Origin: Phlegmacium glaucopus
Taxonomy: Eukaryota; Basidiomycota; Agaricomycetes; Agaricales; Cortinariaceae
NCBI GenBank assembly: GCA_015039465.1
Contig: MU130358.1
Coordinates: 169,336-233,335 of the forward strand
DNA: 64,000 nt
Direction of reading: 5' to 3'
Made by a program: the position numbers and the translations under genes. Positions within the stretch are counted from its first letter, which is position 1. Every line of letters begins with the position of its first letter. Below, piece by piece: positions 11,282-22,480 of this stretch. The notes beneath the pieces are model-generated. The model worked only from the letters and a program-made list of their open reading frames with translations. It searched no databases and had not been told where the DNA came from.

Positions 11282-11940
11282 GTCCTAAAGGATGGAACAT
11301 ATTAGTATTTAGTTGGGTCCCAGGGATGTTTCGTACCCTCCGCAAAATCTCCGGCAAGCCGAATTCTACTACATGGATCATAGGATGAAGGAGACCTTCA
11401 AAAGATCTATTGAACATTTCTGGTGGCGTTCCGTTTCCCAACATAGCTGGCATCCGGAGCAAATATATATTCTTCGATAATTGAATCAAAGGACCTTGAC
11501 CTTGACTTCTTCTACGAAGAAATCAAGATACCTCTCATAATGGCTATGGAGGATTTGTAAGAAGAAAAGGGTAGGTAAATGAATCCAAACTTGCCGCTCA
11601 TCTTGTACAAGGTTTTTCCATGTTGTCCGGGTAGTGAAGACAGTGAAGGTCGTTGGTACTCCGAGTCGCTGCTGCGTGTAAGCCGCCTGGAGGATTCATT
11701 TGCCCCCAAGGCACCTTAAAGATAACATTGTACGGGCTGAGTGGCTTAATCACATGTATATGAAAGCCCTGCAAAATTGAAGAACATATTTGGAACATAT
11801 GCCATCGCTTGCCATCGCTTGTGGTTGTCGCTTGAGACATTTTGAAGCATAAAAGTAGGTGCCGGCGACGCTCCAGGCCATACGCGTAGCTGAAATGGAT
11901 CCGGAGAGGTCTAGTAAATCATATTGGAGTATCCATACAA
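11275..11940 (-). pseudogene. Questin oxidase-like (DUF4243) pseudogene
   Basis: Broken relative of the questin oxidase family, which acts in fungal polyketide (anthraquinone-type) metabolism. Fragments appear in order on the minus strand but in different frames: PDPFQLRVWPGASPAP, then SDNHKRW and RWHMFQ, GFHIHVIKPLSPYNVI, SDSEYQRPS, SHYERYLDFFVEEVKVK, and PPEMFNRSFEGLLHPMIHV followed by EFGLPEI. These match the family blocks DNHxRWH-F--GFHNH, Y-S-YQRP, YL-FF--EV and GLLHPLIH-G-G-EFGL. Several frameshifts and stops separate them, and the 3' part of the gene is missing: after GLAE the sequence runs straight into the ABCG pseudogene. The family assignment rests on this motif order; a complete copy is not in the window. 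Confidence 0.75.
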
Positions 11941-12068
11941 AGTTCAAAGTTGAAAGAATTAAAGAACGTTCAAAGTATATGAGATTACATAAAATATCAA
12001 TTTAACCTAAAAATAGACTAAGTAGGACTAAGTACGTTCTCTACCTTAGTACCTAGCGTGAACTTTAA

Positions 12069-13419
12069 ATGCCAGCAATAGTATCACATTGGTCTTCCAC
12101 ATTTCAACCCATCATGTTTATATCCATCTTCATCATCCTACTAATCGCCATATACGCGGGACAAATCAAAAATGCCACTTACGCTTTGAATCTCAATGAG
12201 AACATAGATACTTTGAGCAACGAGGGTACTCTGCATCGTCGATCTTACTTTTATGTAGGCGGTGAATATGTCTCTGCTCAGAATTCGGTTCAAGTTTCGT
12301 TTGGACAAATGTATGTTGAACATCTGGTCCCGATTAAAGTGATGCAACCGTTTCCCATCGTCATCATCCCAGGAAATGGTGTGGTGACTATTGGTGTTTT
12401 ACACCGTGTTCGACTCTTATTGTCATATAGGAATGACGGGCACCAACTTTCTCAATACGCCTGATGGTAGATTAGGATGGGCAGATTATTTCTTAAGCCA
12501 AGGATACGAGGTAAACCGCCCGCCAACCCCTCTTATCTTTCATCATTCACATAAAAATTCCAGCTCTATATTGTAGATCAACCATCCAGAGGTCGCTCTG
12601 CTTGGCAACAGGGCATCGACGGTCCGCAAAACATTTTCGATACACTTACAATCGAAAAGAGGTTCACGGCGACACAACGCTTCCAACTATGGCCTCAAGC
12701 ATCTCTCTTGACTCAATGGCTGGGCAATGGAAGTGTTGGGGATGATACCTTTTATAAATTTTATTCATCAATTGTTCCGGGACTTGTATCCAACGTGGAA
12801 ACTTCTGAAAAGATGAAACATGCCGGTAGTGCATTACTTGACCGAGTCGGGGTACGTATAATTCATGGGTTTTATGTGTAAATAATCTCATCCAGTTCTT
12901 TGCCCGCAGTCCGCTGTCCTTCTCACTCATTCTCAAGCTGGGCAGTTTGGTTGGATATTAGCTGACGCAAGGCCTTCCAAAGTCAAAGCAATCATCGCTA
13001 TCGAACCAATGGGACCTCCTTTCACAAACGCCATCTTTCCTCCTCTCGCCCCAGCTCGACCTTACGGGTTAACAGAAATCCCACTCACATTCTCACCACC
13101 TATTCAATCCGCTGCAGATCTTCAACCCCAGGTAGTATCATCAAGTATCAATTTCACTTGCATCCAACAAGCTTCTCCTCCTCGGAAACTTGTTAATCTT
13201 GGTAATGTTCGTGTATTGGTTGTTACTTCTGAGGCGGGGTATCATTCGGTGTACGATGAATGTAGTGTGGAATTTTTGAGAGATGCTGGTGTTTCTGTGG
13301 ATCATGTTCGGCTTGAGGATGTGGGTATTCATGGGAATGGTCATTTGATGTTTATGGAGAAGAATAACTTGCAGATTGCGGATGGGGTTGTGAGGAAGTG
13401 GTTAAATGAGGTGTTGTGA
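12069..13419 (+). CDS. Alpha/beta hydrolase (esterase 713-like)
   Basis: Probable serine esterase of the alpha/beta-hydrolase fold. Four exons join cleanly: 12069-12378, 12431-12510, 12564-12851 and 12910-13419, giving 395 aa. The N-terminus has a hydrophobic stretch MFISIFIILLIAIYAG (signal anchor or signal peptide). IVIIPGNG plus MTGTNFLNTPDGRLGWADYF across the first intron forms the oxyanion-hole region typical of the esterase-713 group; LYIVDQPSRGRSAWQ follows. The nucleophile elbow is THSQAGQFGW, with serine in HSQAG. A late acidic residue and GIHGNGHLMFMEKNN supply the likely acid and catalytic histidine. The reading frame is intact although the gene sits between a pseudogene block and the transposon-rich zone. 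Substrate unknown. Confidence 0.9.
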
Positions 13420-14149
13420 TAATTCTTTTCGACGGCGTATTGATCTTGAATGACGCAACTTATGTGCTATCGAAACGCTTCTGTGCTAACATGACTGCCG
13501 TAGCTTATCATTTCAGTACTAGAGTACAGGTTTTACTCGAGCCTTGGAATATTACTCCAAGAGAAGTGGAGCCGCTTTTGTATGCCGAGAAATCGTGCAA
13601 GCGGATGGAAATTATCGAGCGTGTTAGGAGTTTAGGGAGCTTGACAGAATTTGTTACGACCAATATGAAGAGTATGAAGTTGTTCTCCAATAGAGTAATA
13701 CTGTAATCTTCATAACGAAACCTCGAGGGAGCGATAAAAGAGGAAAGAGACCACTTTCATCAAGGCAATAACATGAAACATAAGAAACGAACGGAAGAAG
13801 CAGCTCTATCAAGCTAAATCAACCAACACTGCAGGACCTATTAGTCGTAATCAGCACATATCATCACCAATATGGAAAATAAACTTGTCTGTGAAGGCCG
13901 TCGTGGCAGACGCACGCGGCATGTACGAGTTCATTTTTTTTTTTGGCATTTGCTGTCCACATCTTATAATGGCATGTTTCTAGATTCATTAACTATGACT
14001 CATGAGGACGAACAATTTCTGAGCGTAGATATTGGCTTCATAGAGGTGAAGATGGAGTGCCAAGACCCCGAATGCAAGAAGTCGGCGTTTGCCGGTCAAG
14101 GCACCGTGACGGCCCCGAAAAAACGCTGTTTGGTAAAACTTGGAAGAAC
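13420..14149. other. Gene-free spacer
   Basis: No supported gene. Short open frames here begin with non-ATG codons or lack any recognisable motif. It marks the transition from the hydrolase gene into repeat-rich DNA. Confidence 0.4.
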
Positions 14150-15162
14150 GACTTCCATAAATGGGACCTGTAACAGACTAGAACGACCAACACTTCCTCC
14201 CATCCTTCTTCAAATAATTCAGGGTTTGAATATGGATCAGCGATGATAGCTGCTATTTTGGTTCTGCTTTTAGAGGTGAGTTCTGATGCTTGGACTGTGT
14301 TTGGTGCTTGACTATACGGATAAATGTCATGAGCGAGAAGAAACGTGGATGTTGGATGGTGAACGTACCTTGGAGCGTAGGTTCTGGCAAATAAGGCAGC
14401 TTCGGGAGCACATTGTGTTTTCGTCAATAGGTCGATGCATCCCGCGGAATTGCCAAGTTGTAACAGGATAGTGAATGCAAGATTATTCTGGCCTTGCTCC
14501 TCTACAAGAATTCAATCTATTGAACAAAGTAAACTCAGTCTCTGTATAGAGGACTGTATTGGTATTCTATACCTATTGAACAAAGTAAACTTGCCATCTT
14601 TGGGGTTGAAGGTGAGATTCATGATATAATGTGTATGACCTTTGTATACCTGTCAAAAAATGAATGTGAAAATGTCAGTGTTTTGGAAACTGAGAAACCT
14701 GCACACTTACTTGGATGTTTTTCCAACCTTTATCCCAATCCCAAGCTTTGATTGTCATATCATTGCTTCCAGTCAACACAATAGAAGCAGTGGGGTGTAC
14801 CATCAAACATCAAATATAATCAGGATGGGCTTCAAAAGCAGCAACTTTTTCATGTGTTGTAATTGAATACCCTAAGCTGGAAATCATCTGAGCCAGTGAT
14901 GAACCAATTCTTGTGTGTGATGAATTTTACACAACGGACTGGGACTTCTGCAACTTTGAAAGTTTTGACTATGGTGCCTGTATCATGGCTGTAGATGTTG
15001 ATGGTGCCATTGTAGAGTCCTGTGAGAAGCCAGGGTTCTGTGGGGTGGAAATCAATGCCTTTAACGTGATCTGACCTGGAAAAGAGTTTCTTCTGTATGA
15101 TTTATTAGATATTTTACTTGTTGAATATAGGTGGTGGGACATACATTTACTTCAAATAGCAT
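14150..15162 (-). pseudogene. Coatomer subunit beta' (COPB2/SEC27) pseudogene with internal deletion
   Basis: Remnant of a COPI coat gene. From ATG 15162: MLFEVN, an intron (GTATGT...ACAG), KKLFSRSDHVKGIDFHPTEP, LLTGLYNGTINIYSHDTG, VKTFKVAEVPVRCVKFI, GSDDFQLRVFNYNT; then a one-base loss shifts frame before HEKVAAFEAHPDYI, which is followed by a TGA where the family has Arg. HPTASIVLTGSNDMTIKAW and a second intron precede GHTHYIMNLTFNPKDG. The sequence then jumps near 14,510-14,595 to the far C-terminal part: NNLAFTILLQLGNSAGCIDL, APEAALFARTYAP and RTKIAAIIADPYSNPELF. Most of the WD40 domains and solenoid are deleted. A short direct repeat (TTGAACAAAGTAAAC) flanks the deletion joint. Introns are retained, so this was a DNA-level copy and not a processed one. 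Confidence 0.88.
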
Positions 15163-15171
15163 CAGTATTGC

Positions 15172-16525
15172 GCACCAATACTAATTGGTAGCATGAGAAG
15201 AAAGCTTAAAAGTTGCCATCATGAAAATAAGTGGACTTTGAATTCACTTACCTATTTTGGAAGCAGCCCTGAATCGCATTCCTGGTCAATAAAATCATTT
15301 GTTCAACATTATCATCCTCATTGCTCATCATATCCTCAATGTCTGTCACCATGCTCTCCATCGTTTACACTATCAACATGCTCCTAAACATCTACCATCC
15401 ATTTGTTCCTTGGCTAGCGATACAACAAAGCAATCAATCTACTATTCGCATCAGTCATCAGCTCACATTTGATCATATCTTTGGTCCATCATTTCAAGAA
15501 CAGCCCCTTTATGGACACATCAGCTACATCTCCCATTATGTCAGAGGCTTTGTCATTGTTGTTGTGGCTATGGACCCACAAGTTTTCACTTCAGCCATCT
15601 ATCTTGCCATCCCTCACTCTTGGATCGCACTCAGTCTCCTATCCTCAATTATCTACCTCTTATCTTATCATTCACTGCCAAAACCATCATTCACGTGGTA
15701 CATGAAGCCTTCCCACCCTCTTTATGACAACTTAGGAAGTCCAGGAGGATCATGACTAAGCAGGAATTGCAGATGAATCAGCAGCAGAGGATTATTCTCA
15801 CAGTGTGTCAAGTGTTATCAAGGCTGCACAACATGGGATCATGGGCAAGTAGTATTTTCTCGGGAACAAGGCTGTGCCTTTCAAGTGTTGACTCAGGACC
15901 TTTCACATTTTTGACATGACCATATGCCTATGGAGTTGATATATTTTTGCTATTGGACTGTGTACACTGCCTTCTCTTCTTTTCTCTTGCACTTTGACAC
16001 TTTACAGATTTTTTTATTGTTCCTTCTTCTTTTTCATTGTTCTTTTCTTCTTGCAGCTGTCCTCTCTTCATCATTCTCCCTTTGACAGTGCATACTTCTT
16101 TCTTTTTATTGTTCTACATAGCCTCATCCTTAGGGTATAAATACTGCTCTTTTGTACCAGGATAGGTAGTTTCTCCCAATTCATTCTTACTCCCCAACAG
16201 TCATCTTCTCAGTGGAATTCCAGTGAATTCCTCCCTCAAGTTTGCTTTTTCAACCTTTTATCTGTTACTGTCCTCTACTGTCAATTGCTATAGTCTTGCT
16301 GAAGACTCTCTCTTATCTATCCTCATCCTCCTCCTTAATCCCTCTAAGTTCACTTTTTCAGTCCCTTACTGTCAACCTATTGTCTACTGCTATAGTCTTA
16401 CAAAAGACTCTTTCTCATTCATCCTCATCCTTGTCCTCTACCTCAGCCACCTTCTAAGATCTTCATCCTCATCCTTCTCTTCTCTATTCTTTCCCCCTAC
16501 CTCTGTGTGTTACAAGTCTAAGTGT
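15172..16525 (+). repeat. 1.3 kb dispersed repeat, copy 1 (CpG-depleted)
   Basis: Direct repeat of 18,795-20,105. It runs from GCACCAATACTAATTGGTAG to the CTACCTCTGTGTG block. Contents: a region with a long but unrecognised plus-strand open frame, then a TG-starting stretch (TGTCAAGTGTTATCAAGG, about 15,806), a TATA-like AGGGTATAAATACTGC (about 16,132) and two internal 120-bp units with TATAGTCTT(G/A)C. This resembles a U3-R layout, so a large LTR or its remnant is possible. Copy 1 has TG/CA where copy 2 has CG at many sites. Confidence 0.75.
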
Positions 16526-16739
16526 TATGAACTATTTTTCTTTTTCTTTAACTCCACCGAACACATGCTCGTTTCACTTACATGCACCTTGTCCTTTCTT
16601 TTCATTTCCACTTACACATGTTTACCTCTTCCTTTTCATTGTTTCACCTATTTTTATCTATGCATACCTTCTTACATGTGGATGCCTCACTTTATGCATG
16701 ACTCCTTTATTTTACTATAAATATTGTATTTACAAACTC

Positions 16740-17136
16740 ATGTAAACTCTAGCTAATTCTTGAGAATCGTACTTGGTTACTTTGCTCTCTGAACTTCCTC
16801 AAACTCTCAAAGACAATCCCTCAAGACGATCTCTTGGTATTATTTGGAGCTCATCGAACAGACGAATCCTTCTTATACGACTGTTTACGGTCAGAACCAT
16901 CTGAACCATTTGAAGTTGTAACACTAAGGCTAAGCCTTCCCTAAACGAATAACAGGGAGTCTCTTGACCTAAAGACTGGTCCACTGGTCTCTGGTTGGTG
17001 TTTATATACAACACTCACAATGATTTATATCGGGAGTTGAGTTGGGTTCGGGAGTGAGATTAGATTTGGGAGTGAGATCAGGTTTGGGGCCGATCAGGAG
17101 TTGGGAGTTGGGCTTGAAATCAGGTGTCCCCTAACA
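16740..17136 (-). mobile_element. Copia-type LTR (solo or fragment), minus orientation
   Basis: Read on the minus strand it starts TGTTAGGGGACACCTGATTT at 17136, has a TATATAAACACC promoter-like box about 145 bp in, and then CTCCCTGTTATTCGTTTAGG. Related pieces occur at 20,105-20,206 and 27,060-27,260, the latter sharing the same TGTTAGGGGACACC start. The 3' limit near 16,740 is a guess and no target duplication was confirmed. Confidence 0.6.
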
Positions 17137-18297
17137 AAAACCTTTAAAAAAACATAAGATTTATCTCTGGGAAACACATGAGAAAAACCTGATGTATTTT
17201 TAGAATTTTTCCTTCAGAAATACTTTTTGTGTTTTCATGAGAGAAATTATTTGGAAATGACAAAACATGTCTAAAAATAAGTTTTTCTAAGGGAAACACC
17301 ACCCAGTGCCAGCAGTGATAGCAATCTAAGATAGCCAACATAATTAAAGACAGATTGCATTGAGTCACAGAAAAAAGTTTGGTGAAGTGAAAAATGAAAG
17401 GCAACTATTGTAGTGAAGAAAAATTGCTGTGAAAAAGGGAGTGGAGGGTGGGTGAAAAGAATGAGCTGCTCAGATGACAAGCAGGGAAATCCGGTCCAAT
17501 GTTGAAGGTTGTGGCCATGAACCAGAGAAGCTGGTCACATGTCACAATCCTTATCTCCACATAGACCAAATTCTATGTTCACACTTGTTCCTCGTGTTCA
17601 CTTAGAATAAAATCTTTGGAAGTAGATGAACGAGGCACAAGTATAGTGTGCTGAGGTTTTGCAACAATAGAATTATAATGCATTGAGATCATGTGGCAAA
17701 CTTGGGCCTTTCCTTCCTGCTCCCATAGCTACAGGCACATTACTTGCTCTTTTATTCACTCACCACCTATTGCAGAGTTAAGTTATTTGCTTTGTGAACT
17801 CATGCTTTTCCACTCAGTCTTGACCTTTCTCATGGAAAGTATCAGTAACAATATTTTCTCACACCATCTCAGATCAGGGAGCCAACTTTAATGGTTACAT
17901 TTCGGACACCAAAACTCACAAATCTGAGTATGCTGGTGGCCTTCGGGACACTGCTACACCTCAGACAGATCTCAGATGGGTCTGGAAGCACATAGGAGTG
18001 CTAGCAGGTTAGAAGCACACAACAATGTGTCCACGTTTTTCCAGGGACTCTGTCAGGCCAACAGACCAATTTGAGCATGCTGGTAGCTTTCAGGACACTG
18101 ATATACCTTGGATAGATCTGGAAGCCATCATGGCAGCAGAAGTGCACAACAGCGAGCACTGCCCTAGAATTCTTGGATTAGAGATGCTATTCCTCACACA
18201 ACACAATTGAACCTTGTCATCAGAGTCAGAGCCAAACATATCTCACTGGCATATGGCCACAGTTTACTTACCATTGCGTCAACATCAACACACTTAT
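17137..18297. other. Gene-free, repeat-zone spacer
   Basis: No supported gene. Open frames are short and unrecognised. A roughly 100-bp motif with TCAGGCCAACAGACC / TCCTTGG and related words recurs loosely near 17,900-18,130, suggesting old degraded repeats. Confidence 0.35.
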
Positions 18298-18795
18298 CAT
18301 GCACACATGCCTTTGGGACCACACTGTCTACTTGCTATCACATCACACATACCAACCATCTCCCACACCATTGGGACTGCATTGTCTATCTATCACATCA
18401 CACACTGGCATGGCATCTGGATCGCATTGTCCACTTCCCCATACTATTCCATGCATATTATCTGGACCGCATTGTCCACTTGCTATCTCATCACACATAC
18501 TATCTGGACCACTTTGTCCACCTGCTATCACATCACACATATTATCTAGACTGTATTGTCCACTTGCTATCGCATCCCGCATATTATCTGGACTGTATTG
18601 TCCACTTGCTATCATATCCCGCATACTATCTGGACCGCTTTGTCCACTTGCTATTGCGTCCCACATACTTTCTGGACCGCTTTGTCCACTTGCTATTGCA
18701 TCACACATACTTTCTGGACCACTCTTTCCACCTGCTATTGCATCACGCATACCTTCCAGACCGCTTTGTCCACCTGCTATTGCATCACGCTGTCG
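18298..18795. repeat. 42-bp minisatellite array 1
   Basis: About 11 tandem units of 42 bp, core TGGACCGCTTTGTCCACTTG followed by CTATCACATCACACATACTATC with substitutions. The last eight are tightly phased near 18461, 18503, 18547, 18589, 18631, 18673, 18715 and 18757; earlier ones are irregular. Because 42 is a multiple of three, several frames stay open and give 14-aa repeat peptides on both strands. This explains the long open frames here and is not evidence of a gene. Confidence 0.9.
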
Positions 18796-20105
18796 CACAC
18801 CAATACTGATTGGTAGCATGAGAAGAAAGCTTAAAAGTCGCCATCATGAAAATAAGCGGACTTTGAATTTGCTTACCTATTTTGGAAGCGGCCCTGAATC
18901 GCGTTCCTGGTCAACAAAACCATTCGTTCAACGATAACATCCTCATCGCTCATCATATCCCCAATGTCCTCCATTATGTTGTCTATCATTTACACTATCG
19001 ACATGCTCCTTAACATCTACCATCCGTTTGTCCCTTGGCTAGTGATACAACAAAGCGATCAATCTACTATTCGCATCGGTCATCGGCTCGCGTTTGATCG
19101 CATCTATGGCCCATCATTTCAAGAACGGCCCGTTTATGGACGCATCAGCTACATCTCCCATTATGTCAAAGGCTTTGTCATCGTTGTTGTGGCTATGGAC
19201 CCACAAGTCTTCCCCTCAGCTATCTATCTTGCCATACCTCGCTCCTGGATCGCACTCAGTCCCCTATCCTCACTCATCTACCTCTTATCTTATCATTCAC
19301 TGCCAAAACCATCATTCACGCGGTACCTGAAGCCTTCCCACCCTCTTTATGACAATTTAGGAAGTCCAGGAGGATCACGACTAAGCAGGAATTGCAGATG
19401 AATCAGCAGCAGAGGATTATTCTCGCAGAGTGTCAAGTGTTATCAAGGCTGCGCGACATGGGATCATGGGCAAGTAGTGTTTTCTCGGGAACAAGGCTGC
19501 GCCTTTCAAGTGTTGACTCAGGACCTTTCACATTTTTGACATGACCACACGCCTATGGAGTCGATATATTTTTGCTATTGGACTATGTACACTGCCTTCT
19601 TTTCTTTTCTCTCGCACTTTGACACTTTACAGATTTTTTTATTGTTCCTTCTTCTTTTCCATTGTTCTTTTCTTCTCGCAGCTGTCCTCTCTTTATCTTT
19701 CTTCCTTTGACAGCGCGTACTTTGTTTCTTTTTATTGTTTTACATAGCCTCATCCTTAGGGTATAAATACTGCTCTTTTGTACCAGGATAGGTAGTTCAG
19801 TTAAATTCATTCTTACCCCCCACACAGTCATCATCTCAGTGGAATTCCAGTGAATTCCTCCCTCAAGTTCGCTTTTTCAGCCCTTTAACTGTCAATCTAT
19901 CCCCACTGTCAATTACTATAGTCTTGCTGAAGACTCCCTCTTATTCTTCCTCATCCTCTTCCTTAACCCCTCTGAGTTCGCTTTTTCAGTCCTTTACTGT
20001 CAACCCACTGTCAACTGCTATAGTCTTACTGAAGACTCTTCCTCATTCATCCTCATCCTCACTCACCTCTACTCTTGCTCCCTACCTCTGTGTGATACAA
20101 GTCAA
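18795..20105 (+). repeat. 1.3 kb dispersed repeat, copy 2
   Basis: Same element as 15,172-16,525 and in the same orientation, with many CpG sites preserved. It keeps the unrecognised open frame (about 18,964-19,401), the TGTCAAGTGTTATCAAGG start (about 19,431) and the AGGGTATAAATACTGC box (about 19,759). It is flanked on both sides by 42-bp minisatellite arrays. Confidence 0.75.
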
Positions 20106-20206
20106 GGTTACACCTTCCCTAAACGAACAACAGGGAGGCTTTTGACTTAAAGACTAGTCCATTGCTCTCTGGTTGGTGTTTTATAACAACACAAACAACG
20201 ATTTAT
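20105..20206 (-). mobile_element. Copia-type LTR fragment
   Basis: About 100 bp related to 16,915-17,030 (shared CTTCCCTAAACGAA(T/C)AACAGGGAG and CTCTGGTTGGTGTTT). It is truncated on both sides: it follows the 1.3 kb repeat directly and runs straight into the second minisatellite array. Confidence 0.6.
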
Positions 20207-20435
20207 AACGCATACCTTCCAGACCGCTTTGTCCACTTGCTATCACATCACACATACTATCTGGACTGCCTTGTCCACTTGCTATCACATCATGCATACT
20301 AGCTGGACTGCATTGTCCACCTGCTATTGCATCACACATACTATCTGGACCACTTTGTCCACTTGCTCTCACATCACACATACTATCTGGACCGCATTGT
20401 CCACTTGCTATCACATCACACTGCCATGCTGATAA
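20207..20435. repeat. 42-bp minisatellite array 2
   Basis: Five to six units of the 42-bp repeat of array 1, starting CGCATACCTTCCAGACCGC, a variant unit also found at the end of array 1 (about 18,747). Copies are near 20221, 20263, 20305, 20347 and 20389. Confidence 0.85.
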
Positions 20436-21782
20436 GTACTCAGTGATATACGCGTGAAATTGTGTAATTTAAGAAAACCACACTAAATACACCACTGCAA
20501 ATGATGTGGTACAGGTTTCCTAGGTAGTGTAACCATTCCGTTTTATGTCTTTGGTTTATTTCCCAATATATTTCACTTTATAGTTGTGAACAACTCAAAT
20601 AGAACTTTGAAGACTAACTTTGATAGTAGTGCAACTAACACACTTTTCAAAACAAATGTGCACCAATGCAAATAACTCCAATAGATTTTGAAGACTGACT
20701 TCGAAGGTAGTACAACCAATGTACAATATTAAACAATTCCAAACTTAGATCTGATGTTCTTTTTATTTTCTTAACTCTCTGATACAAAGTATGAGAGGGG
20801 AAGAAAGAAACAATCTGATGATATTCTTACAAGTCTTTGTATGCTACATATACATATTTTAAACAATAAAACCACTAAGTAATTGTATTTTATTTATAGT
20901 TCAGCTTTTGGACCTCTTCACAACAGGTCTAGACCTTTGTTTATTGTGTTTATTGTTATCCGGTTACTTATTAGTAACTGTCCCGCAAATGTCCATTCTT
21001 GGACTTTAATTAATGAAGAACCGGGTGTCCGGCTCTCTCTTTGATTGTGTAACCTTTCAACACATCTTTTGATGCGTGCTTAGCACATTTGTGACTTCTT
21101 GTAACACTCTGTGACAAACTCCCGAGTTTCGTCCAGATAAGTCTTTCATGCAATAGATAGCTTTCCCTCATAGTATAGACTTAGTAATTACATAAAATTG
21201 CAATATATTCCTTCAGGTTATCATGGATATTTATGGTTTTAACCCAGAAGTTCTGGATGTTGGACAGTATGAAAATTAGGTGAATTTACACCATAATTAT
21301 CTCCAGCCCTATAATATGAACATATTCATTGCAAATTCTGTTTAATCAACTGGCGTAGTCACCACCAATGACCCTCACTGTGCCAGATTACATTCATAGT
21401 TTAGTTTTTAAATTAGGGATATTTCAGAAAATTAAGTTACAAGTCTTACATAAGTAAGTCTCGTTCTTATAGGGGACCTATCTTTTGACAGTTTCAAGGG
21501 TGTTTTTATGGTAATTTTCATGGGGTGGGAATGTTGTCATCACAACAGCTGCCATTCTTAGTTAGTTTTGATAGATAATGCTAACCATTTTAATGCATGG
21601 GAAAATTTCTGATTTCAAACCACCACCTTCTTTCGAAGGCTGGATCTTACTCATAAATTTGCTGGCAAGCAACTCCTGCTCATGCAAGGCAGGTGTTGTG
21701 CCCAGCCCTCTTGTAGGTGGCTTGGGTACATAGTACTATACTATAACATAATAATTTACTATACTACAAAGACAATGATAAT
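20436..21782. other. AT-rich gene-free region
   Basis: About 1.3 kb of AT-rich, CpG-poor DNA without a supported gene. I see no clear terminal repeats; it is probably decayed transposon sequence. Confidence 0.4.
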
Positions 21783-22480
21783 ATGGGGTTGCACAATCCT
21801 CAGTATGAGTTCTAAATACTGAGAACTCCAAATGTGTGACATTCAGTCACATGCGGTGTCACGGCGTGACACGGCCAATTTCTTGAGACATCGCATTTGT
21901 GGTCTCCACACCTCTGAGATACAAGAAAAATTATGTTGTATTTAACAATAATAAGAAGTAATTATACATGCCTAAGATATTCCTTGCAGGAAAACATTAT
22001 ATTTAACCCAAGAATGCAAAATGAATCTTAATTGCCTGCTAAATATGGGCCTCCAAAGAGATTGGACATTATCCCTTCAACCACAACACCTATGAGCATG
22101 ATTTGCAGGAGGATTTTTCTTAACATTTAAATTCCAATTGATCCACAAGTCCAAAATTTTGATTAGTGCCTCCTATGTCAAGATAGACCCTCAAAATGTG
22201 CACTTTAACATGGTTAGAGGCCAGGTAATTAAAATTTTGAACTTGTAGAATGGAAGCCATATACAAGTAGATTTTATCTTTGAAAATCTAATCCTAAATC
22301 CCATCTGTTGTGAATAAAATAGCCCATGGAAATATACATCTAAACATTCTCTACATTTTACAATTATATTTGTCCAAAATGGTGAAGGAATGAGTAATCT
22401 ATGGGCCCACCATGGTAGATCAATAATCAATGTGCAGGGAGTAATAGCATGCTTCATATTGAATGTCTTCCTCATATGTT
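21783..22480. repeat. 0.7 kb repeat, copy 1
   Basis: Direct repeat of 24,286-24,985. Both begin GGGGTTGCACAATCCTCAGT, share CAATTTCTTGAGACAT(C/T)GCAT, GATTGGACATTATCCCTTCA, CCACAACACC(T/C)ATGAGCATG and TGCACTTTAACATGGTTAG, and end in a block whose minus strand reads LPWWAHRLLIPS / CRECLDV. Copy 2 has an extra insertion after the 22,315 equivalent. No terminal inverted repeats or TSDs were seen. Confidence 0.75.

Noticed and set aside
13416..13706. 96-codon plus-strand frame just after the hydrolase
   Set aside because: It starts with a GTG overlapping the hydrolase stop, which is not a fungal start, and lacks any motif; probably 3' UTR.
13872..14246. 124-codon plus-strand frame
   Set aside because: It is antisense to the coatomer beta' pseudogene and contains a T-rich run, with no independent support.
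15321..15755. 144-codon plus-strand frame (and its equivalent at 18,964-19,401) as a protein gene
   Set aside because: The frame is shared by both repeat copies but shows no family motif and no start context, and nearly all differences are CpG transitions. It is better explained as part of the dispersed repeat.
18298..18795. CRISPR-like array
   Set aside because: The 42-bp units are directly tandem with no unique spacers, and the organism is eukaryotic. It is a minisatellite.
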